From NCBI GenBank assembly GCA_905331475.1, contig CAJNYU010003519.1, positions 54,439-118,438 of the forward strand: a DNA stretch of 64,000 bases, read 5' to 3'. The stretch comes from Rotaria socialis (lineage: Eukaryota > Rotifera > Eurotatoria > Philodinida > Philodinidae). Under the pieces are notes generated by a model. That model worked only from the letters and a program-made list of their open reading frames with translations. It searched no databases and had not been told where the DNA came from. Position numbers and translations under genes: made by a program. Below are positions 45,254-60,820 of the stretch, one piece after another (the first letter of the stretch is position 1; every line of letters begins with the position of its first letter).

Positions 45254-46869
45254 ATGGAAACGGATAATAATCATGCCGACCGATTTGAATCATCAATGTC
45301 AACATTGATAAATGAAGAACAATCAGAAGGTAAAAATAAAAATAAATATTTTCAATTATCTACTCTTTGACGATAAAGAATGCATCATTTAACGAGCAAA
45401 GGAAAGAAAATAAATTCTTTACACTAAATTGAATAGGACAAATATTTTTGTATAAGATTTTGATTGCTTCCAAGCCAATAGCTTTTCAAATTAACCTATT
45501 CATGTTACGTTGTCTAATTAGTTTGATTAGTTTATTGCTTTGTAATAGCAAGGTAATTGCTCGAATGAATGTTGTTTTTATAAAATTATTTAGTTCAATT
45601 TATTATCTACATTGAAAATTTTCGTGGAAAGAATATGATTAAATTTTCACAGCAGGGATGCATTTTTCAATTATTAGATTGACAAGTAAATTCTGAAAAT
45701 AAAATGAGAGCAATAGAGAAGTCCAACAGGAGCATAATAATAATGATGTTTTTACTAGCGTTGAAGATGCTTAATATTATTCAATATCAATCTAAATTGA
45801 GAAACTAATGATTTACTTCCGATAAATGTCTCTCTATTTATTCAGTGTTTTCGAGTAGAATCTATCAATGATTAAAATTAGTGCTACGATCACTTGCAGG
45901 AATAAAAATGTTCGAATTTTAATTTGAAAATAAATTTATGATTAAACATATCTTCATCTCACCAATTGCATACATAGAAAAAATTCGATGCTCTTATGTT
46001 GAGATAAGAATATAACAAACGACCTAGAATTTAAGCAACAAATTATTGAGGCTAGAACTGTTTGTGAGCGAGATCACGACATCATATTAAAAAATACTGA
46101 TAGAAAAAGAACAATAGCAGTAAACTTAGCACTCAAGTTCTTGATGGTATATTCATAACGTAAGAAAATGTACATGCTGCACAAATTGTAGTAGATCAGT
46201 TGAGAAAACCTCCTTCGCGTTATCTTTACTGGAATTGTTCTTACTCATGAATCGATCAGTGTTGTTTTTTTTATCGTAGATACCATCATTCATGATGTTT
46301 CTCAAGTGATGAATGATCTTTTGATACAAATCGAAAATCAAATACTCGATGAAGATCAATCAGGATTTACAAGTTTTGTTGTTGAAGATATTATGAATAA
46401 AATTCGTTTAACAGCATTAGGACAACGACAATCATCAAGTGCAGATGAATTATCTTCACCATCACTTTCAAGTTCTATTGTTGATGTTCCGTCAGTTCAA
46501 TCAAGTCATTCGATATCTTCATCGCAAATAACTTACGATGCCAATCAATATTTATCACCGATTGATAAACGTATTCTCGAAGATATTGAACTACAGTCAC
46601 ATGCACTTGCACAGGAATTCGTTAAAACGGTTGAACAATTAACATTATCTTTGCATAATATGTCTGCTACGAGTGTTTGCTGTCTACAAACATATCGTGA
46701 TGCTGTTGGAGAAAAATTGAATGAAACTATAGAAACAAACATAAAAACAATCTATACATTTATGGCTCAAGCCGAACAATTAAGTGTACAAATGGCGCCA
46801 ATTTATGAATTACAAAAGAAGATTACACACATAAAACAGTTACTCGATATTCTAACACAATCTATTTAA
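45254..46869 (+). CDS. BORCS6: BORC complex subunit 6-like (lyspersin family)
   Basis: Exon 1 (45254-45329) starts METDNNHADRFESS and ends at a GTAAAA donor. Exon 2 (46280-46869) follows a TCGTAG acceptor and restores the frame, giving 221 residues. The C-terminal half is a helical domain matching BORCS6/C17orf59: DPI-like SPIDKRILEDIELQSHALA, then LHNMSA, LQTYRDAV and TIYTFMAQAEQLSVQMAPIY, closing with ITHIKQLLDILTQ. The N-terminal part contains a Ser-rich disordered linker (residues 70-105). BORC recruits the ARL8 GTPase to lysosomes and so couples them to kinesin. The 950-bp intron is long for this locus and AT-rich, with no coding content seen. Confidence 0.7.
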
Positions 46870-47005
46870 CTTTTAGTCCCTAATATTATTATATAATTTA
46901 TTTTCTTTTAATTTAAATTGGCATATATATATATATATATATATAAAACCTAATGTATGTCTATGTCTACTGTTGTTTTTGTTTTGAAGATTAGACTATA
47001 ATAAT

Positions 47006-49186
47006 ATGAGTAGTAAATCAAATTTCAAAACATTAGTTATAATTGATCTTGAAACAACTGGTTTAGTATATGATCAACCTAAAATTACTGAATTAGCAAT
47101 GATTGCTGTAAATATGTAAGTGTGCGTATAGCGTAGTTGAAAATAGCTAGACTACAGAAATATTAAATATACTTCGTTTGATTTGTTTAATCGAGCTGCA
47201 AACTTTTCTCAATATGATCCAGGAAGTTTCTGCAGCATAGACTCGAGTTTTGTCTGTTTGTCTTCTTTCGAGAAGGACAAAAACAAATTCTGAACTTATC
47301 AACGTATTATTATATAAGATGTAAAGAGTTGTTTATAAATTTTTAAGAGCTAGCTGATGAAATTTTCAACATGTAAATATTGACATGAAATAACTACGCT
47401 TGCCGAGTCATAAATTTGTTGTTTTGTTCCGTTATAATATTTACTATAAGACATCACTGATTTTTAATCCAATGGCGTAAGCCATATTGATCTCGATAGC
47501 CTAGACTTCTGAGACACTATACACGATCTTAAAGAAATCATATACAGATATAGCTTTTAAAATGATTCAAATCTCACGATGCAATACTTGTTTCTCAGTG
47601 GAGTATAAAACTTGCATGGATTCTTTATCATGGAGAAGAAATAATTAATTTTATTAATTACAATGAACTGAAAATATTGAGTTCTGTTTTTGATTAACGA
47701 TTTCGCCTTGTTGTTTTTCTCTGAATGTATATTTTTGTTTCTGAAATTTTAGCGAGACGTTGGAACAAATGAAAGTAGAAGAAGCATTACCACGTGTATT
47801 AGTAAGTGAAAATATATTGATTCGTTGGATTTGTATGTGCTCTTCGTTCATTTAGAATAAATTTGTCAAATTTTTCAATCCATTAAAATTCTTAAATAGT
47901 ACAGTAGCTGAAATGACAGGTAAGCAATGACGATAGACGAAAGAGTATGCATCGTTGTCTTTTAGGCTTAACGAATAGCATGCTGGCTGATTATGCACCG
48001 TTCAATCGTGAAACAGTTCTTGGAATGGAAGCTTTTTTAAGCGATTTTGAAAAACCAATGTGTTTTGTGGGTATGATAGTGTTTCATCAAAATTTGCATT
48101 CATTTCGAATCAAATTGTTAAATGCTTAGTGTTTTCAAAAATTCATTATTCTAGAATTGAAATTAAGGTTTCTGGTTTTCTTTGTTAATTCTCTATTTTT
48201 GAATTATTATGCAAGTCTTAGTTTTGAACGTGAATTCATTACTCTTTAGTTTTTTCTGTCGAAAGGGAGCTATTTATTGTCCAGAAAATAATTGCTCTAA
48301 TGAACTTATCATGTCTTCATGTCTAGATTCTATCGTTTTCTACTAATTAAATCTAAGTTCGATATTAGAAACATATATATATATCAAGCTAATTCTACGC
48401 ACCAATGAAATTATTTTCTTGTTTTTAGCTCATAATGGAAATCTATTTGATTTTCCCATTTTATTCACTGAAATACGATCTGCACTTTCAAGTCCTTCAT
48501 TTTATGTTGTTAACATGACTAATAGTACTAATGATGTATCTCTGTCGAATATGAATATAGCGGTCGCAAATGATAACATATCGACAGCTTCTCTTACGAC
48601 AAAAGATTCATTTACACAGACATCAATAACAAATGATGATTCTAATCAAACTTCATTATTATCGATTGCTTGTGCTGATTCACTTGTTTTCTTTCGAGAA
48701 ATGCACCGATTACTTAATGATAAAAATCTCGTGCAATGTTCAGTTGAAAATATATCAAAAGAATGCCCAACGATATCTAATCAAGATCAATGTCATAACA
48801 ATGTATCAACTGATTCAATTGAACCGACTTCAATTTCAGAAACACCTAATACTACTAACAATAATTCATCATCTCATCATGGATATGTTGAAATACCGAT
48901 TAAATATATTCCATCACAAGATCCTGCACGACAGCAACTATCAATGAAACTTGTTAAGATTTATGAACGAGAATTTAGTCAAGCAACATCTAAGCTAAAA
49001 TCGCATCGTGCAGAAGATGATTGTCTGATGCTTTTAGCTATTATAAAACGTTATTTGCCAGATTGGCTTGAATGGCTGGAAACGAATCAGCGACCATTAA
49101 GTTATTTTTCTACTTTACCATTGACATCAACAAAGAAAACTTTCCCGAAACCTATTGTAAATACGAAACGGCCACTTAAATTTTAA
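47006..49186 (+). CDS. TREX-like DEDDh 3'-5' exonuclease
   Basis: Five exons (47006-47115, 47753-47801, 47856-47919, 47966-48070, 48429-49186) give 361 residues in frame. Exo I is VIIDLETTGL, with the metal-binding Asp and Glu, followed by KITELAMIAV. The TREX-typical STVAEMTGLTNSML comes next. Exo II is AHNGNLFDFP. Exo III is HRAEDDCLML, with the catalytic His four residues before the Asp. The nearest animal relatives are TREX1/TREX2, which degrade DNA 3' ends; TREX1 clears cytosolic DNA and restrains innate sensing. Between Exo II and Exo III lies a long Asn/Ser/Thr-rich insert (about residues 135-275) not found in mammalian TREX2. No C-terminal membrane segment is visible, unlike TREX1. 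Confidence 0.83.
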
Positions 49187-49773
49187 TTCTGACGTTATCA
49201 ACTGAAAACTTTGAAATTTCTTCGTCTTATGATTATGCTTATTATTGTTACTTGTGTTTCGCGGCTTTTTCCAATTTTTTCTTTAAGCTACTGAATAAGA
49301 ATAATTGAAAGTAATTTTTCTAGTTGAATATTTGAATTGCTTAATGGAAAATTGGAAAGACAGTATTTGCGGGAAAGTAACAACATGTTGTTGACACCGC
49401 CAAGAAAATCCCGACAACGAATTACCTTTCTCTTTTCTTGGAAGTTTTCTTCTGTTTCTTTGTGTGTACATAATTACGCTTCTCACAACGATGTCAAGGC
49501 CTTATTCTTTCAATTTCGCACACGTCGATCTCGTTTTACTTTAAGTGTTTGTTGACTTACTCAGATGTGGCGCTCTAAAGTCTGAATTCTCTTCCTTTCT
49601 TTTTTTTTTCTTATTTCTATTTAATTGCTGTTAGTTTTCATTTCGTACACATTTTTCTTTCTTTTTGCAGTACAGAGCATTAGCTACATATATGCTTTTT
49701 TTTTAAATTTCAGTTATTTATTATTAATATTATAAAGCAACAATAGACATATCAAATAAAATAGCCTCACACA
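49187..49773. other. intergenic DNA between TREX-like and NAMPT genes
   Basis: Pyrimidine-rich sequence that should contain the 3' end of the exonuclease gene and the promoter of NAMPT. ORFs at 49283-49555 on both strands are unsupported. Confidence 0.4.
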
Positions 49774-52746
<2,973 letters not shown>

Positions 52747-52980
52747 AATAATTTTCCGTGAAAACAAAAAAAACAACAGAACATGACATTGTGTGTTTCT
52801 ATATGCATGTGCCCATTTGTCTCCTTCTTTTACTTTTATCTATGGAGACGCATATTCACATCTTCTTTTTTATGCTGCCAGTAAATAACTAGATACTGGA
52901 ATTTTAATAAAAAATAAAATCGAATTCTTCTGTAAATTTTATTTTTACAATTTATTTCAGAAGTATACGGTTCAGAAATT

Positions 52981-55900
52981 ATGACTGATAATAAGCAAGA
53001 TGAATTGGCTATTCAACGTTTTGTTGAATATATTCAAATAAAAACAGTACAACCCGAACCAGATTATGATAGTGCTTTAAAATTTTTAAAAAATTATGCA
53101 CAAGAACTTGGCTTAGAATATCGAACAATAAAACTTGATCAAGATCGACATGCAGCTGTCTTAACTGTATACGATTTTTCATTTTAAATATTAGAAAATG
53201 AACTATATATGCATATGTTTTAGTGGTTATCACCATCGTCAACAGAGAAATCAATTTTACTCAATTCGCATGTAGATGTTGTACCAGTTTTTGAAGAACA
53301 TTGGATTGTTCCACCATTTTCAGGTGAAATTCGGGATGGAAAAATTTATGGACGAGGAACACAAGATATGAAATGGTAATTAATAGAAAACACAGCGGAA
53401 ATAATTTTTAATACGGTGCGAAGCACAGCATTCTTGTAGTCCGGCGCGAGTTTTTTTTGTTTTTTTCTTTCTAACTTGAGTAAGCATAAAAAATTCTCGT
53501 TAATTGACATGATGATCTACAGAACCGTAAATGATAGAAAATCCGTTCAAACTAGATATGAAAGTTTCAAGATCGAACTTGTTACATCTTTTTTCAAATT
53601 TTCGATACTAAGTTTCGTTTGGTCTGAAAATATCATTCAAAAATGATGATTTTGTAAGGTTTTTATCGTTACAGAGTTTCGAGATAATTAAAATGATATC
53701 ATCAATCAATAGTAGCCAATAAACTATTTCTTCGCATCTGATCTAAGATAGCGAATCATTGAAATAATTTAATGTTCAATCAAAAGCATTTTCTAGGATT
53801 ACGGTGATTATCGCGAAAAAAAACGTTTTCTCATCAATGAATTTTATTATGATTACTTGAGAACTAAAAAAAGTGTAATGATTTTGTGAACGAGGAATTT
53901 TAAGATTGCTTGCTCCTTTTCCGTTAATTTTTTTATTTTTTCGTGTACTCGGCTCGTGCTTCGCACCGTATTTCGTATACGAGTGAAACTCGAATACCAT
54001 CTAGTTTCTATTCTGATTTGAAGAAAGCTACTATTAAAAAAAGTAGTATTTTCTCTTGAATTACTAAATAATATCCATCATAGGAAAAATATATTCGTTG
54101 TTATGTTATGTGATAGAACAAGTGTAGAAGAAAAAAAAAACAGGAGATAAAGATTTGAACGCATTATTGTTAGTTCATAACATCTCAAGTATATTTTCCA
54201 GGATCCTATTAACTTTCCTGTAAAGAAAATTGAGCAATTATCTATAATTACGCTTTGCCTAGATCTTTTGAATCCGATGAAGAAAAGAACTCAAGCAAGA
54301 GTCAAAACTTTTTGTTGTATAATGGAGTATTTTTCTTTGAGATAATTATTTTCAAAAATTAACAGGATCTACTTGTTTTTAATGTTACTATTATTAAAAT
54401 TTAATATTTTTTAACACAGAATGAATTTTTTTTGGATTAGACTCACTATTAAAAATATCAATCTAAATATCGGGTGGCCCACGTTAAATGTCCCTCTCAG
54501 TGTTTTTTCAATAACTCTATCATTTTCATTTTCTAGGCCTTAGTTTTTTTCCCAAAAGATTCACCATTCAATTCTCTACAAGATTAATATTACAATTTTT
54601 TCTGTTGAAAGTTGAGGAAGAAAATAAAAAAAAAGAATATTCAACAGCTATAACAGCTTCAACTTTCAAAGTGATTTTTAATACAAACTTTTGCAAATTT
54701 TTTACAATGGCGCACAAAACGAAACAGAAGCAAGATGTTACTGAATAATTTGAAGTGTACTCTTTCTCGTCGTGTAGCTCAGAACTCGTCGAAATCAAAC
54801 GGAAGATGGAAAAACTTGACTTTTTAAAAATTCTCTTCAAAATAGCTTAAACCAGATATTTGGCGGTTGCTGAATTAACGAAAAACAATTAAAACTCAAA
54901 TTTCGCGTTTGACTTTGGTACAGTAGGCCATTTCGATCAAAATGGGGAAAAAAGGAATGCGAAAAATGATATTTTGGCTTAGTTGCGCTTCTTTTCCTAG
55001 GGATATCGAAATTGCCGATTGAAAGAATTAAATTCTCGCAAATCTGAAAGAGAAGATACTTAGAGTGCGCATTATAAGGTTGCATGTGTAAACTTCTCAA
55101 TTATGATCGGAAGATAGAGCTTTTCAAAGGCTACAAAATACCTACATTGTTTAATTTTTACCATCACTGACCAAAGAAAAAAACCTGCAAAAACTATTTT
55201 CCAACTTCGAAAGTTGATGCTGTTATAATTGTTGAATATTCCTTTTTTTAATTTTCTTCCTCAACTTTCAACAGAAAAAATTGTGGTATCAATCTTGTAG
55301 AGAATTGAATGGTGAATCTTTTGGGAAAAAACTAAGGCCTAGAAAATGAAAATGATGGAGCTATTGAAAAAACACTGAGAGCGACATTTAATCGGGCCAC
55401 CCGATAGCTCTTTAGAAGCATCTTATTTATTGTCAAGATTGTTGATAGGATAGATAACAGTTTCTTCTTATAAACAAGATTAATTTAAGCAAGTTTTTAT
55501 GTTTGTTTTAGTGTTGGAATTCAATACTTAGAAGCTATACGTCGTCTTAAAACAGCAAAATATGAACCGAAACGAACAATACATTGTTTATTTGTTCCTG
55601 ATGAAGAAATCGGCGGAGAACGAGGAATGAAACAATTATTAACACTTGATGAATTTAAAGATTTAAACGTTGGCTTTGTTCTTGATGAAGGTTAAATAAG
55701 AATAAAACCAACATTTTTTTCAGTTTAAACTAGTTTTTGGATACCTTTGTTAGGTCTAGCAAGTGAAAGCGATGTCTTTCAAGTTTATTATGGTGATCGT
55801 GCTTGTGTTTGGATAGAAATAATAGTTAAAGGTAATACTGGGCATGGATCGCGTCTTATCGAAAATACAGCTGCAGAAAAAGCTCAATTTCTTCTTAATG

Positions 55901-56469
55901 AAATGTTAAAATATCGTACTGATGAAAAGGAACGTTTAAAAAAAGGTCAAACAGCTGATAAACCACTTCAATTAGGTGAAATCACAACAATCAATTTAAC
56001 AAAACTGGATGGTGGCGTTCAAATAAATGTTGTTCCTGATCAATATACACTAGCCTTTGATTGTCGCATTAAACCCAATGGTTACGACGCATTTAAACAA
56101 TTTTTAAATGATCTTATTAAACGAATACCAAAAAATAATGATGAAGAAGTAACACTTGTCTACAAGCAAGACTCTGGTCCACTTCTACTTACTGACATAG
56201 AAAATTCATCTTGGTGGCTTGACAGTTTTAAACGTGGATGCGAAGAAATGAAATGTAAATTGAATTGGACTGTGTTTCCAGCTGGTACTGATAGTAGATT
56301 TTTACGTAACGTTGGTTACCCTGCAATTGGTTTTTCACCTATGATAAATACTCCTGTTCTTTTACATGATCACAATGAATATTTAGCTAAAGATGTTTTT
56401 CTTCATGGTATTGACATCTATATTAGATTAATTGAAAATCTTACAAATGAACCAAAGTTCAATGTCTGA
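52981..56469 (+). CDS. ACY1: aminoacylase-1
   Basis: Four exons (52981-53166, 53224-53375, 55512-55690, 55754-56469) give 410 residues against 408 in human. The enzyme is a zinc-dependent M20 peptidase that hydrolyses N-acyl amino acids in the cytosol. Conserved parts: FVEYIQIKTVQPEPDY, LLNSHVDVVPVF with the first zinc-binding His and catalytic Asp, GRGTQDMKC with the bridging Asp, FVPDEEIGGERG with the catalytic and zinc-binding Glu pair, the dimerisation-domain GNTGHGSR, and TPVLLHDHNE with the last zinc-binding His. Only introns 1 and 3 are short. Intron 2 is 2.1 kb because it took in two repeat elements (53405-54008 and 54470-55404). The coding sequence itself is intact. Confidence 0.94.
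53405..54008. mobile_element. 600-bp intronic repeat, copy 1
   Basis: Lies in ACY1 intron 2. It has a perfect 17-bp inverted pair AATACGGTGCGAAGCAC (53410-53426) and its reverse complement (53956-53972), and a tail TCGAATACCATCTAGTTTC. A diverged relative with the same beginning and the same tail lies at 60013-60566. No coding capacity; an unclassified non-autonomous element. Confidence 0.7.
54470..55404. mobile_element. mariner-derived non-autonomous element with long inverted ends
   Basis: A 935-bp element in ACY1 intron 2, flanked by TA. The ends TCGGGTGGCCC and GGGCCACCCGA continue into inverted repeats of roughly 220 bp on each side (for example CTAGGCCTTAGTTTTTTCCC and its complement). 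The tip and the next block AAATGTCCCTCT match the mariner at 14403, so that family probably supplied the transposase. The interior has short ORFs only, which are not genes. Confidence 0.8.
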
Positions 56470-57097
56470 AAAGCAAAAGAACTCAATTAATAAACAGAAA
56501 GTGTGAAATGATGTTCTTGTGAATTCTTTTTACCTTTGATTAAAGTTTGATTTTTAAATTGGAAGCTATCTGTTTTTTTAATACATAAAAACATCTATGA
56601 TTTATTGTATGACACATAAAAGTAGTTTGAGTATTTATAAAATATTTGTTTTCTTTATGTTTATCCTGGGTGTAGACATATTAGAGATGCAATGACGACG
56701 GTGATTATCGTTCCCAGGTATATCGTTGTAGATGTTTTCGTTTATGACACTCATCTCAAGATTTAATAAAACAACGAAATCATTTTTTTCTAACAATAAA
56801 ATCGAATTTAACGATGCCAATAAAGTGTTAAAAAATTTCGAAAACCGATTAATGAAGTTTTAGAAAATTGAAATTAAACGAAAGTCATCATAATTTTATC
56901 GTTAGATTGTGCAATACATGTTTTAATCAGAATATTATCACTGTTGTATCCGCTATATAGAATATAGATCAATTCCATGAATGAGATTTTATTGAGAGAT
57001 CAATTTTCTACATAACACTATTATTCGACTAATATATCTACTTTGTATTTTAGATCTAATCGATTCTCATTTTATCTTCCTATACTATTAGTCAACA
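56470..57097. other. intergenic DNA
   Basis: Between ACY1 and MED20; AT-rich, no gene, RNA or repeat supported. Confidence 0.4.
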
Positions 57098-57939
57098 ATG
57101 GTCGTAGCTGTGTAAGTCAATATGTACAATTTTATATTATGCTTTTGTTTTTCTTAGCAATATTGATTTTTCATTATTTTGTTTTCTATAGAGTTATCCA
57201 ATTAGCAACTGGCTCATACAAATCACCAGCTGAGGCAGCTGAATTTTATTTAGATAAATTAGAAAAAGGTGGTGCTAAAAAGACTCGTCCATATCAAGTT
57301 GATTTAATCAGTTATACATCATGTTAGTTTGTAAAATATTATTATTTACATTTTTCTTAACTCTTTCGTTTTCCAGTAACACAAAGTTCTAAAGTCGTTC
57401 ATGTTTTATCACATTCTGAATATCCGGCATCATCATTTGCTTTTGCTGAACATTCAAATAATCAAATGCTTGTTGCCGACAATACATTTGTTGCATTAAT
57501 GAATAAATTAAAAACCTTACGCGCGTTTGAAATACGTTTACCTAAAATGGAAGTACGAGGTACACGATTTGAATATCAAGATTTTATTATTAATCTTGGC
57601 ATTGTCAATCAATCACAAACAACAAAAGGATTAATCCTTGAAGTGAATAGAATTCAACTCATCGCATATATTCATAACATTTCTTCGAGTATTTTTAATT
57701 ATATCTAGGTTGCCTATGTTCCAATGGATGAAACACGTGAGGGTTATTGTTTAATTCAAGAATTCTTACAATCATTTCTCAATATGACAAAACCAATGGT
57801 ACAAAAAGCAATCACTGAACAACTAAGCAATTGGCTAAGATCACTTAAAGAAAAGAAGGATGCAGAATATACACCATCTATAAGTTTATTACAATATCTG
57901 GATATTTTTCTTAACATGAGAAAACAACCCAATGAATAA
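57098..57939 (+). CDS. MED20: Mediator complex subunit 20
   Basis: Four exons (57098-57111, 57192-57322, 57377-57642, 57709-57939) give 213 residues, against 212 in human. The first exon is only 14 nt and encodes MVVA plus part of a Val codon. The sequence matches MED20: VLSHSEYPASSFAF, LVADNTFVALMNKLK, KMEVRGTRFEYQDFIINLG, CLIQEFLQSFL and the C-terminal ISLLQYLDIFLNMRKQ. MED20 sits in the head module of Mediator and helps connect activators with RNA polymerase II in the nucleus. It is convergent with the SPTLC2 gene on the other strand. The sequence after the stop holds an (ATT)n run. Confidence 0.92.
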
Positions 57940-57949
57940 ATATGTACTT

Positions 57950-57978
57950 AGATTATTATTATTATTATTATTATTGTT
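57950..57978. repeat. (ATT)n microsatellite
   Basis: About eight TTA units directly after the MED20 stop codon, probably inside its 3' UTR. Confidence 0.7.
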
Positions 57979-58744
57979 ATTATGCTTATTGATTTTCTTT
58001 TTCTTTTCACTCGTTTTTTGTTGTTGTGCATGTATGTGTATATGAGAAGAACAGAAAACAAAAAAATAACAAGGCAAAAGCAACAACTTTAAATCATTGT
58101 TAGCATAAAATATACGGTATTGCGCCTGTGCTGTTAAGAAATTTTGTTTACCGGAAGAATCGGTTTGAATTAAAAAGATAAATTAGTGAAGAGTAAAAGA
58201 CGAATTTCGCACCCATACAAAAGGTAAAATTAGAAAAAAAAAGGAAAAACGATGCGAAAAGGCACCAGTCGAGGACATTAAATAGAGAGAGGGTTCAGAT
58301 AACAAATCACACAAAATAATTAAACTGACTAACAGGAAAGAAAAGACTTAGGCGCACGAGTACACGCACAAATGAAACTGAAACAAAAAAATACATGAAA
58401 AACATTAATTGACGTTAAATATTACACCCATGATTACCGTATGATAATCAATGAAGCAAAATAAAAGATGTACTCATGCAAAAACACAAAATAAAATTTT
58501 TATAAAACAACAACAAAAAGCAGACGAGATGATATTTAATTATTTATGGAGATCAATAGCCAAAAGACAAAAGCAACTTATTTTGTTTTCATACGATGTC
58601 AATAATAATTGGAATGAATAGAAGTACAAATAAACAAAAAACGAAAATAGATAACAAGAGGGACATAATATCATCACCATCATCATCATCATCGCATATC
58701 TGAATGAAACCTTTTGACATTGAAATTATTGCTATTTGATTTGT

Positions 58745-59815
58745 TCACAACTCCCTAAATCGTCGAGATTTGTGTCGTGTCGAGTAACGTAATGATATTT
58801 CAGTGCCGACTTCATCAATAGCCATTAGAGCCTATTATTATATATTGTATATATTTAGTTCTTGATAGACAAATTCTTTCACTTACAGTGTCAAGCATTT
58901 GACGTGTATGCGCAGCTGATATACAAAAACGAACACGAGCTTCCAATAATTTTGTTGCTGGAAATCCAACAGTAACAACAGCTATACCACGTCGAAGCAT
59001 CTCTCGATTAAATCTTGTTACTCTTGCAGGCAGATAAAGTAACACTGGAGCAACTGGCGAATTTTTATTCCCATAAACAATAAAACCCATATCTACTAAT
59101 TTGCTTCGAAAATAACGTGTATTATCAGCTAATTGATAAATACGTTTTTTGCCTTCAAAAAGAAATGTACTCATAGAAAATGTAATCTTTATTAGCTTCT
59201 TTTCACCTTCTGGACCTTTGAGAATGCGAAGAGAAGATATTATTTGTTCAACTACTGGCGCTGCCATACTTGAAGCATAAGTGTGAGCATGAGAATTAGT
59301 AAGAATATGATCGATGAGAGACTAGAAAAGAAAAAAATTAATATTATATTTTCTACGTAAATAATTTCAACAAAAATGAATGTAATCTGTTGTTGTTGTT
59401 TTTTTTTATTTACAGAGGATTAGATTATTTTCTGGGAAGCATTAAGTTAATAAATTTTGTAACTTTTTTTCTTTCGAATGTATTAGAATTAATTATTAGT
59501 CAATGATGATCTCACCTAGGACGAATAAATAATATTGAGGAATTATATTAGTTTAAATCAAATTAATTAATCTATACAAGAGATTGTTTTTCTACCTTGC
59601 TGCCTGCAATATAACCTCCAGCTGAACCAAAACTTTTTGTAAAGGTTCCCATTAAAATATCAACATCCTTGACATCCACACCAAAATAATCTACGATACC
59701 ACGGCCATTTTTACCGATAGCACCTATTGAATGTGCTTCATCCATGTATAAATACGCTTTATATTTCTTTTTTAATTCAATTATTTCTGGTAAACGGCAG
59801 ATTGAACCTTCCATA
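58745..59815 (-). CDS. SPTLC2: serine palmitoyltransferase subunit 2, 5'-incomplete
   Basis: Three exons on the minus strand (59815-59596, 59321-58887, 58831-58745) encode the C-terminal part of SPTLC2, the PLP-dependent catalytic subunit that starts sphingolipid synthesis in the [35 protein letters not shown], and [18 protein letters not shown] with the PLP-binding Lys are followed by [35 protein letters not shown] and ALMAIDEVG. The end [12 protein letters not shown] matches the family. Inside exon 59321-58887, an 18-codon stretch flanked by GTGAAA and TTTTTGAAG has no counterpart in the human protein and could be an in-frame 54-nt intron. The upstream half (over 250 residues expected) was not found as far as 61.5 kb. 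Either it lies beyond long introns, or this is a truncated copy. A possible exon at 60601-60667 reads CEKELLKDARKFGSK but does not clearly fit. Confidence 0.8.
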
Positions 59816-59820
59816 CTATA

Positions 59821-60012
59821 AATAAAATAACAAAACAACTCTAACATTTATTTGTTAGAAAGACGAAAAACATATTATTATTTACATTTCAATGATGTCA
59901 AAGCAAGTTTTTGGCGCTATGCTGATTATTACATACTGTTTAAAAAATAACAGACGTAAAAGAACTCGTTTGAAAATTATTATCAATTTATTTCCACTCA
60001 CTGTTGATGATC
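59821..60012. other. presumed intron of the SPTLC2-like gene
   Basis: Between the most 5' recognised exon and a repeat. No exon coding for the expected upstream segment could be seen. Confidence 0.35.
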
Positions 60013-60566
60013 TTTTTTAATGCGATGCGAAGCAGAAGCATTTATGTATTCCGTCGCGAGTTTTTTTTATTTTTTTATTTTTACTCACTTGACGTACGCA
60101 TCACAAGTCGTCATTTTGTGTCGCGATGATCTCGAGAACCGAAAATCGTAGGAAACTCCTTGAAACGTGAGATCGAAGAATCAAGATCGAACCTCTTACA
60201 TCTCTTTTCGAATCTTTAAACTGAAGGTTCGTTCACTCACAAATGTGGTTCCAAAATGACAAAAATGAAAGAAATTTGTTGCAAGATAATTAAAGTGACG
60301 TCATCAACATATGTTAGCAACTATAGCCTATTCATTTACAGCTGATCTAAGATAATGAATCATGGAGATAATTAATCGATCAATCGAAATCGATCCTTAA
60401 GAATGTATCGCTACGTAAGAATAGAGTTTTCTCAGTGATGAATTTCATCATGTCGACATAAAAAAGTATTCAAGATTTCTCTGAATTGAAGATTTTTCGT
60501 GAATACCTGATTCAAGCTTTGCATCGCATTTCGTATTCGAGTAAAACTTGAATACCATCTAGTTTC
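60013..60566. mobile_element. 600-bp intronic repeat, copy 2
   Basis: Diverged relative (roughly 65-70 percent by eye) of 53405-54008, same orientation, from AATGCGATGCGAAGCAG to the shared tail AATACCATCTAGTTTC. Its inverted ends are less perfect (ATGCGATGCGAAGC and GCTTTGCATCGCAT). Confidence 0.68.
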
Positions 60567-60785
60567 AACAATGATTCATCACTCAATCGATTTTTTTTAC
60601 CTTACTTCCGAATTTGCGTGCATCTTTCAGTAATTCTTTTTCACATTCATTTGCGAACCTGGATCTATTATGCAACATAAACATATGTTTTTTAAACAAA
60701 AACAATACGGAATCATGAAAATACAATAATCTTTGTGAAAGCTCCTTCAATAATTACAATAGCTGTGAAAAACAAGAAAATCTTT

Positions 60786-60820
60786 GCGTGTGGGTTATCT
60801 CTAGATTGATACCCACACGC
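60786..60820. repeat. TGTGGG-like perfect hairpin 7
   Basis: GCGTGTGGGT at 60786-60795 and ACCCACACGC at 60811-60820 form a perfect 10-bp stem with a 15-base loop. It is the cleanest member of the TGTGGG-like family here. Confidence 0.7.

Noticed and set aside
54568-55100. Two minus-strand ORFs of 90 and 87 codons in ACY1 intron 2
   Set aside because: They fall inside the mariner-derived non-autonomous element and resemble no protein.
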